This document shows, piece after piece, positions 8,572 through 18,352 of a stretch of DNA of 64,000 bases. Source of the stretch: Nitrosomonas communis (GTDB taxonomy: Bacteria; Pseudomonadota; Gammaproteobacteria; Burkholderiales; Nitrosomonadaceae); the NCBI RefSeq assembly GCF_900114745.1, contig NZ_FOUB01000017.1, positions 1 to 64,000 of the forward strand, in the 5' to 3' direction. Made by a program: the position numbers and the translations under genes. The stretch's first letter is position 1. Each line of letters opens with the position of its first letter. Under the pieces are notes generated by a model that made no database searches, had not been told where the DNA came from, and saw only the letters and a program-made list of their open reading frames with translations.

Positions 8572-10536
8572 ATGGTATCTTTAACAAAATTTCTCAGGTG
8601 GCCTCATTTACAACGTTTAACAATGCATCTTAACAATGTACTTCCCAGCAACATAATCTGGCGGCTTTGGTTTATCGGATTACTTGCTGCGGCAGTGGAT
8701 GCAGGTTCTTTCCTATTGCTGATGCATAGTGAGGCTGGTCTTTTATTGGCGCATATCACAAGCTTTCTCATAGCTGCTGCGATAAATTACTCATTCTTTT
8801 CGAAATGCTTGCCTCAACCGGTTCACCCAAACTCCTTGCGATGGCAGCTATTCAGTCGCTACTGGATAGTCAGTATCTTGGTTTTGTTAATGCGCGGTGG
8901 CCTGCTAGCCTTGCTCCTTAACGTCTGGCATATATCACTCACACTGGCTATTTTTCCGGTTATCGTTATAACCGCTGCGATGAGTTATATGGGGCTCGTA
9001 TTTTATGTATTTCCACTTCTGCAGAAGCTGCCTTCTCCAGCTATAGGCTGGCGTGAAGCCACGATTGGGATTATCGTATTTACTATCCTGCTGCGCTTGA
9101 TCTATTTAGTTCAAGCCCAGCTAATTCCAGATGAAGCATACTACTGGGTATATGCTCAGCATATGGATCTGAGTTTTTTCGATCACCCCCCCATGGTTGC
9201 ATGGCTGATCTGGCTTGGTACCGCACTCTTTGGTGATAATGAGTTAGGGGTCCGCATCAGTGCATTTATTTGCAGTTTGATAACGATGGGTTATCTATAT
9301 GCATTAGCATGCAACCTTTACGATAAATCGACGGGGTTGCGCACACTGTTGTTACTGGCCATCTTACCCTTTAGCTTTGCAACCGGCATGCTGATGACAG
9401 CAGATGCACCCTTGATCGCAGCCTGGGCTGCTACACTCTATTACATGGAACGTGCACTGATAGCTGGTCACAGTTCTGCCTGGCTGGGTATGGGGATCTC
9501 ATTCGGCCTGGGTCTCCTCTCAAAATATACAATTGGCTTATTGAGTATTGCAGCTTTATTATTTGTTATCCTGGACCCCATAGCGCGTCACTGGATGCGA
9601 CGCCCTCATCCCTATCTTGCTGCCATGCTTGCCTTATTATTATTTACCCCGGTCATTATCTGGAATGCCGAACATAACTGGGCTTCATTCTTATTTCAAG
9701 GACGACGGCTAGAAGGAGCGGGTGATGATCAATTCTCAGTACATCTTCTATTTCTTAACATTTTAGTGCTGCTCACACCGGCTGGATTCCTTGCTGCCGC
9801 CTGGGCGCTAATAACAGGTGGCAATCACGATAGCGATCAATCTGCACAAAGGCGTCGCTTGTTTATGCGGGTTTTCACTGGAACGCCATTTGCAGTGTTT
9901 TTTGTTCTTAGCGTGTTCGATTCAATGCGTTTTCACTGGACTGCACCGCTATGGTTAGCGGTATTGCCGACAATCGCGTGGATGATGGGGCAGACCCATC
10001 GTTTAAGCAGTATCACAAGCCGCCTGCAAGCAGCATGGAACCCGACTATCGCAACTTCCATGATTGCTTATGCATTTATACTGCATTATGTCGTACTGGG
10101 ATTTCCAGGTATTCCCTATCCGGACTTCATGAAACGGTATTTCTGGCGCGAAACCACTATTGAAATTGAAAAAATTGTCCAGAATACACAGCAACAAACT
10201 GGACAAAAACCACTTGTCGTAGGTATGAGCAAATGGCCGATTGCGAGTTCGCTGTCTTTCTACAATCGAAAAGAACCCATGGATATTCGCTCACGTAACA
10301 TGTTTGGTGATAGTGGCGCTATGTATCAATTCTGGTACCCATCGGAACCGCCAACCACTCGGCCGATTATATTGGTTGGTATAGAGAAAGACCATCTTGA
10401 GCAGGGCCGCTGGGGTAACGATATTACTCACATGCTTGACCGACCTGCCCCTATACAGAGCCACTTAATCATGCGTGAGGATAAACCGTTGCGGTGGGTA
10501 TATTATAGAGTTGCCCAGGGATATCGGGGTAATTGA
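8572..10536 (+). CDS. GtrA-like domain fused to GT39/ArnT-type glycosyltransferase
   Basis: This is a 654-residue polytopic membrane protein. Residues about 20-155 form a four-helix GtrA-like domain (thought to flip or present polyprenyl-phosphate sugars). Residues 165-654 are a dolichyl-phosphate-mannose/ArnT-type glycosyltransferase with the catalytic loop DEAYYWVYAQHMDLSFFD followed by HPPMVAW, many hydrophobic helices, and a soluble C-terminal part (about 540-654). Such enzymes move a sugar from undecaprenyl phosphate to a periplasmic acceptor such as lipid A, LPS or a protein. Fusing carrier and transferase is economical but not unique. It is convergent with the O-antigen ligase gene 15 bp away, and both belong to the surface-polysaccharide region. 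Confidence 0.88.
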   Translation: MVSLTKFLRWPHLQRLTMHLNNVLPSNIIWRLWFIGLLAAAVDAGSFLLLMHSEAGLLLAHITSFLIAAAINYSFFSKCLPQPVHPNSLRWQLFSRYWIVSILVLLMRGGLLALLLNVWHISLTLAIFPVIVITAAMSYMGLVFYVFPLLQKLPSPAIGWREATIGIIVFTILLRLIYLVQAQLIPDEAYYWVYAQHMDLSFFDHPPMVAWLIWLGTALFGDNELGVRISAFICSLITMGYLYALACNLYDKSTGLRTLLLLAILPFSFATGMLMTADAPLIAAWAATLYYMERALIAGHSSAWLGMGISFGLGLLSKYTIGLLSIAALLFVILDPIARHWMRRPHPYLAAMLALLLFTPVIIWNAEHNWASFLFQGRRLEGAGDDQFSVHLLFLNILVLLTPAGFLAAAWALITGGNHDSDQSAQRRRLFMRVFTGTPFAVFFVLSVFDSMRFHWTAPLWLAVLPTIAWMMGQTHRLSSITSRLQAAWNPTIATSMIAYAFILHYVVLGFPGIPYPDFMKRYFWRETTIEIEKIVQNTQQQTGQKPLVVGMSKWPIASSLSFYNRKEPMDIRSRNMFGDSGAMYQFWYPSEPPTTRPIILVGIEKDHLEQGRWGNDITHMLDRPAPIQSHLIMREDKPLRWVYYRVAQGYRGN

Positions 10537-10551
10537 GCATGGTGGATTATT

Positions 10552-11793
10552 CTAGAGGCGGTTCTCAAGTTCAATTATTCCCGTTTCTTTTTGCCAGCTG
10601 ATGGCAATAGCGGTGATGACAAGTAGCAAAGTAGGAATTTTGCTATAAAGAATAAAGGTATCCGTTAGGCCTGATAAGAAAACAAAATTTACCAGCGTGG
10701 CTCCCAAGACGGGAAGTTGGCAAGCTCGTAGCGTTTGAAACCAGCCTCTTAGGAGGAAGACTAATGCAAAAATACCAAGCACTCCGACATGCATGCCAAT
10801 TTCAATCCAATCATTGTGATAGTTAGTTGTTTTATGATATTCAGGTAAATTCTTATAACGACCACCCTTATAGGTTATTATCGTGTCTTCGAAATAACTT
10901 CCTGCTTTTCCTGTACCATATCCAATTAAAGGTTGTTGCATAATACCGTGCAAGCCAACGTCCCAGATGGCAAGACGATATCCAAGGCTAGTGCCATACT
11001 TTCCTTGCTGGTATAACTCTACACCGTCAAGGATTTGAATAAGCCTTCCTTGAAAGCTGGTGCTATTGAATGCAAATATAAGGATCACAGCAATTAATGA
11101 CGACGCAATGCCAGCCAATATTCTGATGTTTGTTTTATAGAGCAGAAGAATTAATAAGCCCGTCGACATCAGGGTTGCCAGGAGAGGCCCACGTGCATCC
11201 TGATTGAATTGAAGAAACAACAAGAAGGCTCCAAAAAACCAAAGTGCTGACTTTAATTTTTTATCGCTATTTATGCTTGCCAGGTAGATCGTCAGCATGA
11301 CCCCAATCCCGAGCATTAATGAAAAATTTAAATAGCTAATATTGAGAGGAGGGATTCCTTGTACTCCAACAATCGCCCATTGATAAAACCCCATCAGTAA
11401 AACACCGAAATAACCTATGAGCAATCCCGAGATTGCCCAAGGCAAGCGCTCTTTATTCAACAAAGATAAAAAAGGAATAAAGACTAAGAATGCAAAATAT
11501 CTTCTCCACTTTATATATTCAAACTCAGGGTAATCGCCCCAGAGTGTTCCGAGTGCAACCACACCAGATAAAATGAGTATTGCCATTACGAAGGGATCTT
11601 TGATCATTCCCCTCAGCCGGCTAAACCCCCCTTCCAAAATCCAGAGTACAGTCAAAATGATACCGGCAGGCAGGCTCAACCACTTGCTCCACAAAGCAAT
11701 ACCAAAAAAAAGGAACATGGCTTTTGTCAATATGTTGTGCCATGCATAAGAAGTCTGTATCAGATTGGCTGAACTGACTAGTTTCTCTTGCAT
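10552..11793 (-). CDS. O-antigen ligase family membrane protein (WaaL/Wzy-C type)
   Basis: This 413-residue inner-membrane protein has about ten hydrophobic helices. It carries a large periplasmic loop typical of the Wzy_C/WaaL family: an Arg-Gly-Pro motif (DARGPLLATL) and the conserved loop motif YHNDWIEIGMHVGVLG. Family members ligate undecaprenyl-linked O-polysaccharide to lipid A-core, or polymerise repeat units. It is the last gene of a minus-strand run that starts at 17749, with the sialic-acid genes immediately upstream (gap 57 bp), so its donor glycan may carry that nonulosonic acid. Ligase versus polymerase cannot be told from the sequence. Confidence 0.85.
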   Translation of the reverse strand: MQEKLVSSANLIQTSYAWHNILTKAMFLFFGIALWSKWLSLPAGIILTVLWILEGGFSRLRGMIKDPFVMAILILSGVVALGTLWGDYPEFEYIKWRRYFAFLVFIPFLSLLNKERLPWAISGLLIGYFGVLLMGFYQWAIVGVQGIPPLNISYLNFSLMLGIGVMLTIYLASINSDKKLKSALWFFGAFLLFLQFNQDARGPLLATLMSTGLLILLLYKTNIRILAGIASSLIAVILIFAFNSTSFQGRLIQILDGVELYQQGKYGTSLGYRLAIWDVGLHGIMQQPLIGYGTGKAGSYFEDTIITYKGGRYKNLPEYHKTTNYHNDWIEIGMHVGVLGIFALVFLLRGWFQTLRACQLPVLGATLVNFVFLSGLTDTFILYSKIPTLLLVITAIAISWQKETGIIELENRL

Positions 11794-11850
11794 CAGTAAT
11801 TTTTATACTTAATCTTGAGATAATCTGTGAAACAAACCCAATAATCGCTT

Positions 11851-13029
11851 TTAAGAATTATTTTTTAGAGAAGTAATGGTCATCCCTAGATTTTTTCCAA
11901 GAATCAGGTCACATGCTTCACGCACAGCACCATGTCCAGCCGCGCGGGTGCAAACGTAATGAGCTCGCTGCATAATTTCTGGAACGGCGTCTGCTGGACA
12001 GATAGCCGCTCCTACCCTGCTTATGCACTCTAAATCACAAAGATCGTCCCCCATATAGGCAACATCGAGTAAAGACATACGCCAAAGCTTAGCCTTGCTC
12101 TGGAGCACTTCAAATTTATTTTTTATTCCTGGATAGTAATCATCAATATTCAATTTCTTCATTCTGGCGGCAACAGCAGGGCTATCTTCGGAGCTCATGA
12201 CACAGACCTTGATGCCGTTTTCACGCAGCAATTGCAAACCGTGTGCATCGCGAGTATTAAACTTCTTTAATGCTTCACCATCCGATCCATAATACATACC
12301 GCCATCAGTCAGTGTGCCGTCCACATCAAGGATGAACGCTTTAATCTGCGAAGTACCTCGGTTTGATTTTAATTTTTGCCTTAGCAGAAGTTGCTCCACC
12401 ACAATCCAGTCGACTTCATCATCAATCTCAATTGCAGTTTCAGCAGTCATCTCATGAATACCGATACGTCCCCCCAAACGGCTAGCCGTTTCTCTCAGCA
12501 ATTTCGCTCGTGTTAGGTAAAAGGCCCCATTTTCCATTAGACATCCTTCAAAATCTTGCCGTCTTGGACGATTAGCCGGATCATAATTAATAGGTATTGC
12601 TGATTTGGTCCAGAAAAAACGTTTCGATGACACGGCAGTTAGCAGAGAATCCAGATTGTCAGTAACAAATCTATGCTTAGCCATACGAAAATCATCTGCA
12701 CGGGTAAGCGGTGAAGTAGCCTGGATCAGACTAACTACATCAAATGATATTTGCTGGTGAAACTCGAGCATAGCGCTTTCGGTACTCGCTGTGTCTGTGC
12801 ACGTTTCAGCCGAACGATCCAGCACTTTAACAGCAGAAGGAAATTCTTCCAGTACTATCTTTCGGATTTTCGGTGAATCGGTGGCAACGTAAATCTCATC
12901 GAAACACTGTGATGTAATTGCTTGTTCCAGACTCCAGGCAAATAGAGGCCGACCTGCGATGGAGCGGATATTCTTATCAGGAATCGATTTCGAATTTGCA
13001 CGCAGAGGCATAAAAGCAACCCAGCGCAT
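11851..13029 (-). CDS. neuA: CMP-nonulosonate cytidylyltransferase fused to KdsC-like HAD phosphatase
   Basis: This 392-residue bifunctional protein has two parts. Residues 1-225 are a CMP-sialic-acid synthetase (PLRANSKSIPDKNIRSIAGR nucleotide-binding loop, then IYVATDSPKI and SLIQATSPLT). Residues about 230-385 are a HAD phosphatase of the KdsC type (DVDGTLTDGGMYYG with nucleophile Asp, CVMSSED, GDDLCDLECI). It starts inside the stop codon of neuB (TGATG), so the two are translationally coupled. The fused phosphatase suggests the pathway runs through a 9-phosphate intermediate: NeuB makes the acid-9-phosphate, the HAD removes phosphate, and the transferase makes the CMP sugar. The exact nonulosonic acid is unknown. 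Confidence 0.88.
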   Translation of the reverse strand: MRWVAFMPLRANSKSIPDKNIRSIAGRPLFAWSLEQAITSQCFDEIYVATDSPKIRKIVLEEFPSAVKVLDRSAETCTDTASTESAMLEFHQQISFDVVSLIQATSPLTRADDFRMAKHRFVTDNLDSLLTAVSSKRFFWTKSAIPINYDPANRPRRQDFEGCLMENGAFYLTRAKLLRETASRLGGRIGIHEMTAETAIEIDDEVDWIVVEQLLLRQKLKSNRGTSQIKAFILDVDGTLTDGGMYYGSDGEALKKFNTRDAHGLQLLRENGIKVCVMSSEDSPAVAARMKKLNIDDYYPGIKNKFEVLQSKAKLWRMSLLDVAYMGDDLCDLECISRVGAAICPADAVPEIMQRAHYVCTRAAGHGAVREACDLILGKNLGMTITSLKNNS

Positions 13030-13916
13030 CAGTTGAAATGAACTCCTTGCAAACGTTTGAGCTTATTACGCTGCGGTAACTCAATTTCCAGTATAGGTAT
13101 CTCCTTAAATGTCAGTGCATTGGAGACGGCGTGCACATCTCGTACCAGCTTGCGTAACCCATCCGGTTCCAATGAGGCGGCATGATCAGTTCCCTTCCAA
13201 GTTCGATCCAGAGTAAAATGCCGCTCAATCCAGGATGCCCCCAATGCCACGGCTGCAGAATCAATGGCTATCCCGAGATGATGTCCAGAAAATCCAATTT
13301 CCTTAACGCGAGAGCCAAATCGTTCCTCTATAGCTCGTAACTCCAGCAAGCAGACTTGCTCAAAAGGAACGGGATAGCCTGAGGTACAAGCATATAACAC
13401 GATCCGATGAGCAGCATCATGTGCTTCCATCAAACTCACAATCTGTTCTAGCTCCAGAGGTGTAGTCATCCCCGCGGAGATATGAATATCACCGCTATAG
13501 TTACGGGCAAGGAATTCCAGCATAGTGAAATTGAGGTTGCACGCAGAGGGTATCTTAATGAATTCTGGATTGAGATCTGCAATTTCCTTTGCAGAGGTAA
13601 GATCCCAGACTGAAGTTGAATAACCAATACCATGCCCTTCGCACCACTCTTTTAACTGTTGATGTTGCTCAACATTAAATTCTAGAAATTCACGATGTGC
13701 ACCATAAGTTTCCCCATAACTATTCTGTGGACTGGGATGAGGTGCATGGTACTCCTCAGGAGTAAGCAGCTCCTTATTCGATCGTTTCTGGAACTTGACG
13801 AAATTGCATCTAGCAAAGCTCGCGGCGACTTTTATCATCTCACGTGCAATCTCAATGTCACCTTTATGATTACAGCCTATTTCAGCAACAACTCTGGGTG
13901 TTTTCATAGATATCAA
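13029..13916 (-). CDS. neuB: Sialic-acid synthase family protein (NeuB), lacking the SAF domain
   Basis: This 295-residue TIM-barrel enzyme condenses PEP with an N-acylmannosamine(-6-phosphate)-type sugar. Visible family motifs are VAEIGCNHKGDIEIAREM, the NFVKFQKRSN strand, FIKIPSACNLN, HISAGMTT and SGHHLGIAIDSAAVALGA followed by WIERHFTLDRTWKGTDH. Most NeuB proteins continue for about 50 residues into an antifreeze-like SAF domain. Here the protein ends soon after the barrel (…LKRLQGVHFN), with the next gene starting inside its stop codon, so the short form looks genuine rather than a sequencing error. It is part of the minus-strand surface operon. Confidence 0.88.
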   Translation of the reverse strand: MISMKTPRVVAEIGCNHKGDIEIAREMIKVAASFARCNFVKFQKRSNKELLTPEEYHAPHPSPQNSYGETYGAHREFLEFNVEQHQQLKEWCEGHGIGYSTSVWDLTSAKEIADLNPEFIKIPSACNLNFTMLEFLARNYSGDIHISAGMTTPLELEQIVSLMEAHDAAHRIVLYACTSGYPVPFEQVCLLELRAIEERFGSRVKEIGFSGHHLGIAIDSAAVALGASWIERHFTLDRTWKGTDHAASLEPDGLRKLVRDVHAVSNALTFKEIPILEIELPQRNKLKRLQGVHFN

Positions 13917-13933
13917 TCAGTAAAGTAAGAAAC

Positions 13934-15346
13934 TTAAGTGCTGATCCTGAATACATGCTTAGCATATGGCGCAACTTTAATCTTGTCAAAGCGCTTTAAT
14001 AGCTCACCAAAACGCGCAATTTTTTGTTCAATTTCTTCTACTGAAATTCCAGGAAAACGGTGATTATGATAGGCCAGCCGATTAGGACCTGGTCGACGCA
14101 TATAGAGATTCGTTAAACCAGCTTTTAGCTTGGTAAATAGCCATCCTTGAAGATAGGTGCCGATTGGTTTAGCCGGTGGTTGTTCTTTACTGTAACCACT
14201 GGCTTCCAAAATATCTACAATCCGCTCACAAGCTAATGAGCCCTCTTTTGCCGCCAGGAAGTAATCGATGAGATCTTGGCGTTCCTGACCATCCGCTGCC
14301 CCTATTTCACCCTTAAGAATCTGAGACAAAGTCTCTGCCATTTCCTCAAAATTGAAACATTGATAACTCAGTTTAGTAGGCAGACCTTGAAAGTCATAGT
14401 CGTAATATTTGTTAAGCGTTGCCAGATAAGAGATCGCAGGGACACCAAGCACATAAGCCTCCAGCCCGGTCGTGCAGCCATTGTGTACCATCGCTTTTGC
14501 AGCGAGTAACCAAGGAATGACATTGCCTTGATTAGTTATGACTACTCGCGGGCATTTCGCAGCAATTTGATGATAGATTTGATAACTTTCACTGGGATGA
14601 GGACGAATAATAATAGTTAGCTCAGGAAATGCCTGCTCGAGCATTGGAATAAGTTGCTTGAAATCCTCCAGAACTGACAGTTTATGCTCTCGCAGACCTT
14701 CAGCAAACTGCCTGCTCATGCCAATACCAGACTGACCCAAACGTGCTGACTGCGAAGGAGCTTTTGTTGGCAGAAATAAGCCCACACTGGGAATATAGGG
14801 GTTTACATCACTAAAATTGGTGTTAATAAGAATGAAATCTCCATAAAGACTCCTCAATTTTTCAACGTCAGAGGCAAAGTAAGGACGAATTTCTGGCCGC
14901 AGCATATCACCACGCGGATTTCCAGTAATATGGATGGGCATATTCTCAGGTAGCGAAGGATATTGTCGAAGCAGATCAACATTTTCCTGACCCCAGGCAA
15001 ATACATGCGATACATTTTTGATTGTCATAGGAGACAAGCGAAGGGAAAAATACGTCTCTGGAGGTGGATGAACCAGCGCCTCTTCTTCCCATGCAACAAT
15101 CTCATGACCCAGTTGGCGCAATATCTTAAACATTGAACTACTCAGGCTACGCATACTTTTCGCTAAATAGATGCCCCGAGGAACGGAGGCTACCTGGAAA
15201 TGAGCGTAGGCTCTAGAACCCATGATGACTGGAAAACCACGCTCGGCTGCAATACAGGATAAAAGAATTTTCGCATCCAACTCACGAACTTGGCTTTCGA
15301 CAGGAATAATAAGCGTTGAAGCTCGATTTTTCATATGATATAGCAC
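13934..15346 (-). CDS. Surface carbohydrate biosynthesis protein (CDP-glycerol-transferase-like GT-B fold)
   Basis: This 470-residue soluble protein has the GT-B-like layout of the surface-polysaccharide/CDP-glycerol glycerophosphotransferase group. The N-terminal half has AWEEEALVHPPPETY and HVFAWGQENVDLL, followed by HITGNPRGDMLRP. The C-terminal half has IIIRPHPSESYQIYHQIA and KAMVHNGCTTGLEAYVLG followed by VPAISY, the usual nucleotide-binding and catalytic region. It lies 17 bp upstream of neuB and 13 bp downstream of the phospholipase-D-like gene, all on one strand. It probably adds a nonulosonic acid or polyol phosphate to a surface glycan. That is inferred from neighbours. Confidence 0.75.
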   Translation of the reverse strand: MLYHMKNRASTLIIPVESQVRELDAKILLSCIAAERGFPVIMGSRAYAHFQVASVPRGIYLAKSMRSLSSSMFKILRQLGHEIVAWEEEALVHPPPETYFSLRLSPMTIKNVSHVFAWGQENVDLLRQYPSLPENMPIHITGNPRGDMLRPEIRPYFASDVEKLRSLYGDFILINTNFSDVNPYIPSVGLFLPTKAPSQSARLGQSGIGMSRQFAEGLREHKLSVLEDFKQLIPMLEQAFPELTIIIRPHPSESYQIYHQIAAKCPRVVITNQGNVIPWLLAAKAMVHNGCTTGLEAYVLGVPAISYLATLNKYYDYDFQGLPTKLSYQCFNFEEMAETLSQILKGEIGAADGQERQDLIDYFLAAKEGSLACERIVDILEASGYSKEQPPAKPIGTYLQGWLFTKLKAGLTNLYMRRPGPNRLAYHNHRFPGISVEEIEQKIARFGELLKRFDKIKVAPYAKHVFRIST

Positions 15347-15359
15347 TAACTTAAAACCA

Positions 15360-16451
15360 TTAAACAGGAATTAAACTAAACCGCTCGGGTGTGATAGGTG
15401 TTATGGCTTTTTCATTTGCTAATATCCTCCAACGATCGGAAAAAGCATTAAAAATATGAGAATTGCTGGAAATAGCAATAATTTCGTGATTCAACCAGAA
15501 TGAAGGCTTCGTCCAATTAAAACTACCAAAAATGGACCACTTCTGATCACCGGCTTCAACTAGTATGAACTTAAGATGCATGGGCAAATTATCACAATTT
15601 CGCTTGAACCGAATCCCCGCTGAGAGCAATCGCTGTTCTACGCTCGAAGTAACCCGCCTAAGTGTTTGTTCTGCAATGACTTCCACCATTGCCCCCCGCT
15701 TAGCAAGCCCCACGATCACCTCAACAGCCCGCTTTGTTCTGATATGTGATGCTGCAATACGAATACGCGCATCTTTGCCTATTTCGGTCAAGAATTGTAT
15801 GACGGGATGGGGGCGCATGCTGGGTAAAAAATAAATGGTAGTATCGGTACCTTTGATGGTGCGATTTGCACGCTCAGAAAATCGATAAAATAATCCTGGT
15901 GATTTTTGGTGTAACTGTCGGGCATGCTTTACCAGTTGCTCAATGAGCAGCGGATCATAGCACCCAATCAGCATATTATGACCCTGATCCTGGTCACCAA
16001 TCTCTCGAATAATACCCAATCTATCTTCCAATCGGTTTCCTGATGGATTAAAAGAACCGATGAAGGCGACGGGTTTCGGATGCGAAAAACAATACAGCTT
16101 TTCATGTAACTGAGGCCTCCATGCTCTTCTTGGTGGGGAAGGTATTCCGGTAAGCGTGACAGTACGAAGCTTATCACCTAAACCTTCTGGTGCTGAAAGC
16201 ATGGCAATCACGTCATCATTGGCATCGGAAACACGTGGCTTGCCGGCTAGACAAATGGTCACTTTGACGCCTCGTTTTTGCGCTTGGATGAGTGCTCTGG
16301 CAAGATCTAAATCACGAAAATAATAAGTAACCCAATCGATAGAACCCCCTGCTGGAACAGCAGCGATCTGCTGTGCCAGCAGATCGCGCAGATAACCTGA
16401 TGATCGGTCAGGCCCACCAAAATAAACCTCGTAAGCTGATTTCATTTGCAT
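15360..16451 (-). CDS. Phospholipase-D-fold (HKD) protein of surface-polysaccharide operon
   Basis: This 363-residue protein has two PLD-type half-domains. The first has LHEKLYCFSHPKPVAFIGSF followed by NPSGN near residues 115-140. The second has MHLKFILVEAG and IFGSFNWTKPS near 300-330. Each keeps the His-x-Lys and the GSxN element, but the Asp of the HxKxxxxD motif is replaced (Ser, Glu), so activity may be altered. PLD-fold enzymes act on phosphodiesters in lipids, nucleic acids or teichoic-type polymers. There is no signal peptide. Its start overlaps the ATP-grasp gene by 10 bp. A role in making or trimming a phosphodiester-linked glycan fits the operon but is unproven. Confidence 0.78.
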   Translation of the reverse strand: MQMKSAYEVYFGGPDRSSGYLRDLLAQQIAAVPAGGSIDWVTYYFRDLDLARALIQAQKRGVKVTICLAGKPRVSDANDDVIAMLSAPEGLGDKLRTVTLTGIPSPPRRAWRPQLHEKLYCFSHPKPVAFIGSFNPSGNRLEDRLGIIREIGDQDQGHNMLIGCYDPLLIEQLVKHARQLHQKSPGLFYRFSERANRTIKGTDTTIYFLPSMRPHPVIQFLTEIGKDARIRIAASHIRTKRAVEVIVGLAKRGAMVEVIAEQTLRRVTSSVEQRLLSAGIRFKRNCDNLPMHLKFILVEAGDQKWSIFGSFNWTKPSFWLNHEIIAISSNSHIFNAFSDRWRILANEKAITPITPERFSLIPV

Positions 16452-17749
16452 AATGAATTTACCTCCAAGGGAGCATATTTAGCTTCGATTGTTTGTCTCA
16501 AATTAAATGCCAACAACTTGCCAAGCCGCTCATTGCCAACAGGCCCATCCCTTGTACGTTGGATGATATCTAAATCAGGCGCTTTATTAGCCTCGATTAA
16601 GCAAAGACCCGTGTCGAGTATAGCAACATCCCAGCCGATTACCACCTGATCAGAGAAAAGACGGCCATGAGCATCCTGAACAAAGCGGATCAATTCAGGC
16701 CAGCACGGAAGCTTGCGATCCTGGAGGGGCACATTGATTTGCGGATGCCGGTCGTACCATCCATCAACAACTATTCCCCAGGCTCCGCGAGTGCCTCTGC
16801 CTAGTTCATCCGTCTGAATATCGACATTCACTGCAATGCCGCCGGCATGATAGTTGTCGACGACAGTTTTGCTGCTTCGGGCGATACGAAAGACCGCATC
16901 CTTCACCTCGTAGTTATCTGACTCATTACGACAGCTCATAACACGAATAGTGGCCAGCGTGCCATTGGCAAGATCAGTGATTTCTCTGTGGTTTATGGGC
17001 CTTGGCTGCACAAGATAAGCCTTATGTTCTGAGGCTTTTCGCAAGTATTCAATTAATTGATCTCCCGTTGCAACCTTCCCATCACTACATCGAAATTGCC
17101 CCGAACTGAGATAATCCCAACGCGAAGCACCTCCTCCACCCTGTCCAGATAACGGTTTTACGAAAAGATCAATTTCGGGCAATTTTTCATCCTGCCAATC
17201 AAGTTTCCTGATTTGTCCTTTCTCAAAAATCCAAAAGATAGGTGTGGTTGCAATACCCTTATCATTACAGCGAGCCTTAAGGTATGCTTTATCCTTGATG
17301 CACGCTGTAGAACGCTCAACGGGAATGGGGAGACCACCAGTGTATTTTCGTAATAACTTATAGAGACCCGCTTTTATTTCAAAGCGATTAAGATATTCAC
17401 CTGCGTGTTCTCTCTTATTCTCATCGTGCCATTCAAAAATGTAGTACCAGGGAGATAGGATTGCATATCGGGTAGTGAGCCTGATTTGCTCGTAAATTTG
17501 CTTGATTATTTCCTTATCTGTTCGCTTTTTGATAAAGCGTCCACTAAGTGTGCCGAAGACTATTGTCAGCAAAATGATCACGAATGGCACCAATGGAAGC
17601 GCTGCATACATTATCAGGCGATCAACCATCTTGATTTCATCCCAGACTTCACGCTGGAAATATCGATGAATTAATGTAGCCGCCGTATCATCATCGGATA
17701 GTCTGGGCAAGATCAAAAATGCATCAATCAAATCACGTGTAATCATCAC
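16442..17749 (-). CDS. Sugar-transfer-associated ATP-grasp protein
   Basis: This 435-residue protein has one N-terminal membrane segment (about 48-70, LPLVPFVIILLTIVFGTLSG) and a C-terminal ATP-grasp domain of the type found in exopolysaccharide clusters. Visible elements are DLFVKPLSGQGGGGASRWD (ATP-binding loop), AYLVQPRPINH, NGTLATIRVMS, GGIAVNVDIQTD, and the metal-binding end IGWDVAILDTGLCLIEAN. ATP-grasp enzymes ligate a carboxylate to an amine or thiol, and a natural target here would be the carboxylate or amino group of the cluster's acidic sugar. It is the first gene of the run down to the O-antigen ligase and overlaps the PLD-like gene. Confidence 0.8.
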   Translation of the reverse strand: MMITRDLIDAFLILPRLSDDDTAATLIHRYFQREVWDEIKMVDRLIMYAALPLVPFVIILLTIVFGTLSGRFIKKRTDKEIIKQIYEQIRLTTRYAILSPWYYIFEWHDENKREHAGEYLNRFEIKAGLYKLLRKYTGGLPIPVERSTACIKDKAYLKARCNDKGIATTPIFWIFEKGQIRKLDWQDEKLPEIDLFVKPLSGQGGGGASRWDYLSSGQFRCSDGKVATGDQLIEYLRKASEHKAYLVQPRPINHREITDLANGTLATIRVMSCRNESDNYEVKDAVFRIARSSKTVVDNYHAGGIAVNVDIQTDELGRGTRGAWGIVVDGWYDRHPQINVPLQDRKLPCWPELIRFVQDAHGRLFSDQVVIGWDVAILDTGLCLIEANKAPDLDIIQRTRDGPVGNERLGKLLAFNLRQTIEAKYAPLEVNSLCK

Positions 17750-18252
17750 ACGTGATCCTGTCTATGCCTAAATCCAATTTTTCCATTGCAGTCATCTCTC
17801 CATTTCGCATCAAACAGATGTATGATGATTTGAGCTAATTTGCTACACTTCTTTGCTCCTGATCTAGAGAACACAATTTCCTTCTTTAATTCATCCTGTT
17901 TCTTGAATCGCAAATTATGCAAAATGGTTATTCTATGTACTTGTCTTATAAATAGATAGAACTTTCCTTCAATGCCATAAAAATAATGAATGTTTGTTTA
18001 TAAAATATCGATTAGTTATTTTATAAAGATAAGCGATAAGCGCTTAAATACGCAAAACGTTCTCTATGCCAATCTGTTTGATTAAAAAAATGTAATTCTT
18101 GAATTGTGAAAATCTCGTGAGGACTTCTCGTCATCCCTTCAAGATGCTGACTTGCTGATACTTTCCTGAGCGCAGCATGAAATTCGCTCATGATTAAGCT
18201 GTATAGTTGCATAATAGAGTGTATTTACTTTCTTATCTTATCCCTCATCTAA

Positions 18253-18352
18253 TTCCATTTCCAAATCAAAAATGACACGAAGGCGAGCCGCAGACAGTAA
18301 AAATAATATGGCAAGGTGAAGCTGAAAACTCAGTTTTCATTTAGAAATGGAA
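18253..18352. repeat. Miniature element family 1, copy 4
   Basis: This is a 100-bp copy in reverse orientation, TTCCATTTCCAAATCAAAA to TTTAGAAATGGAA, flanked by TAA at 18250-18252 and 18353-18355. The middle is slightly diverged (aatatggcaaggtgaagctg). Confidence 0.93.
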
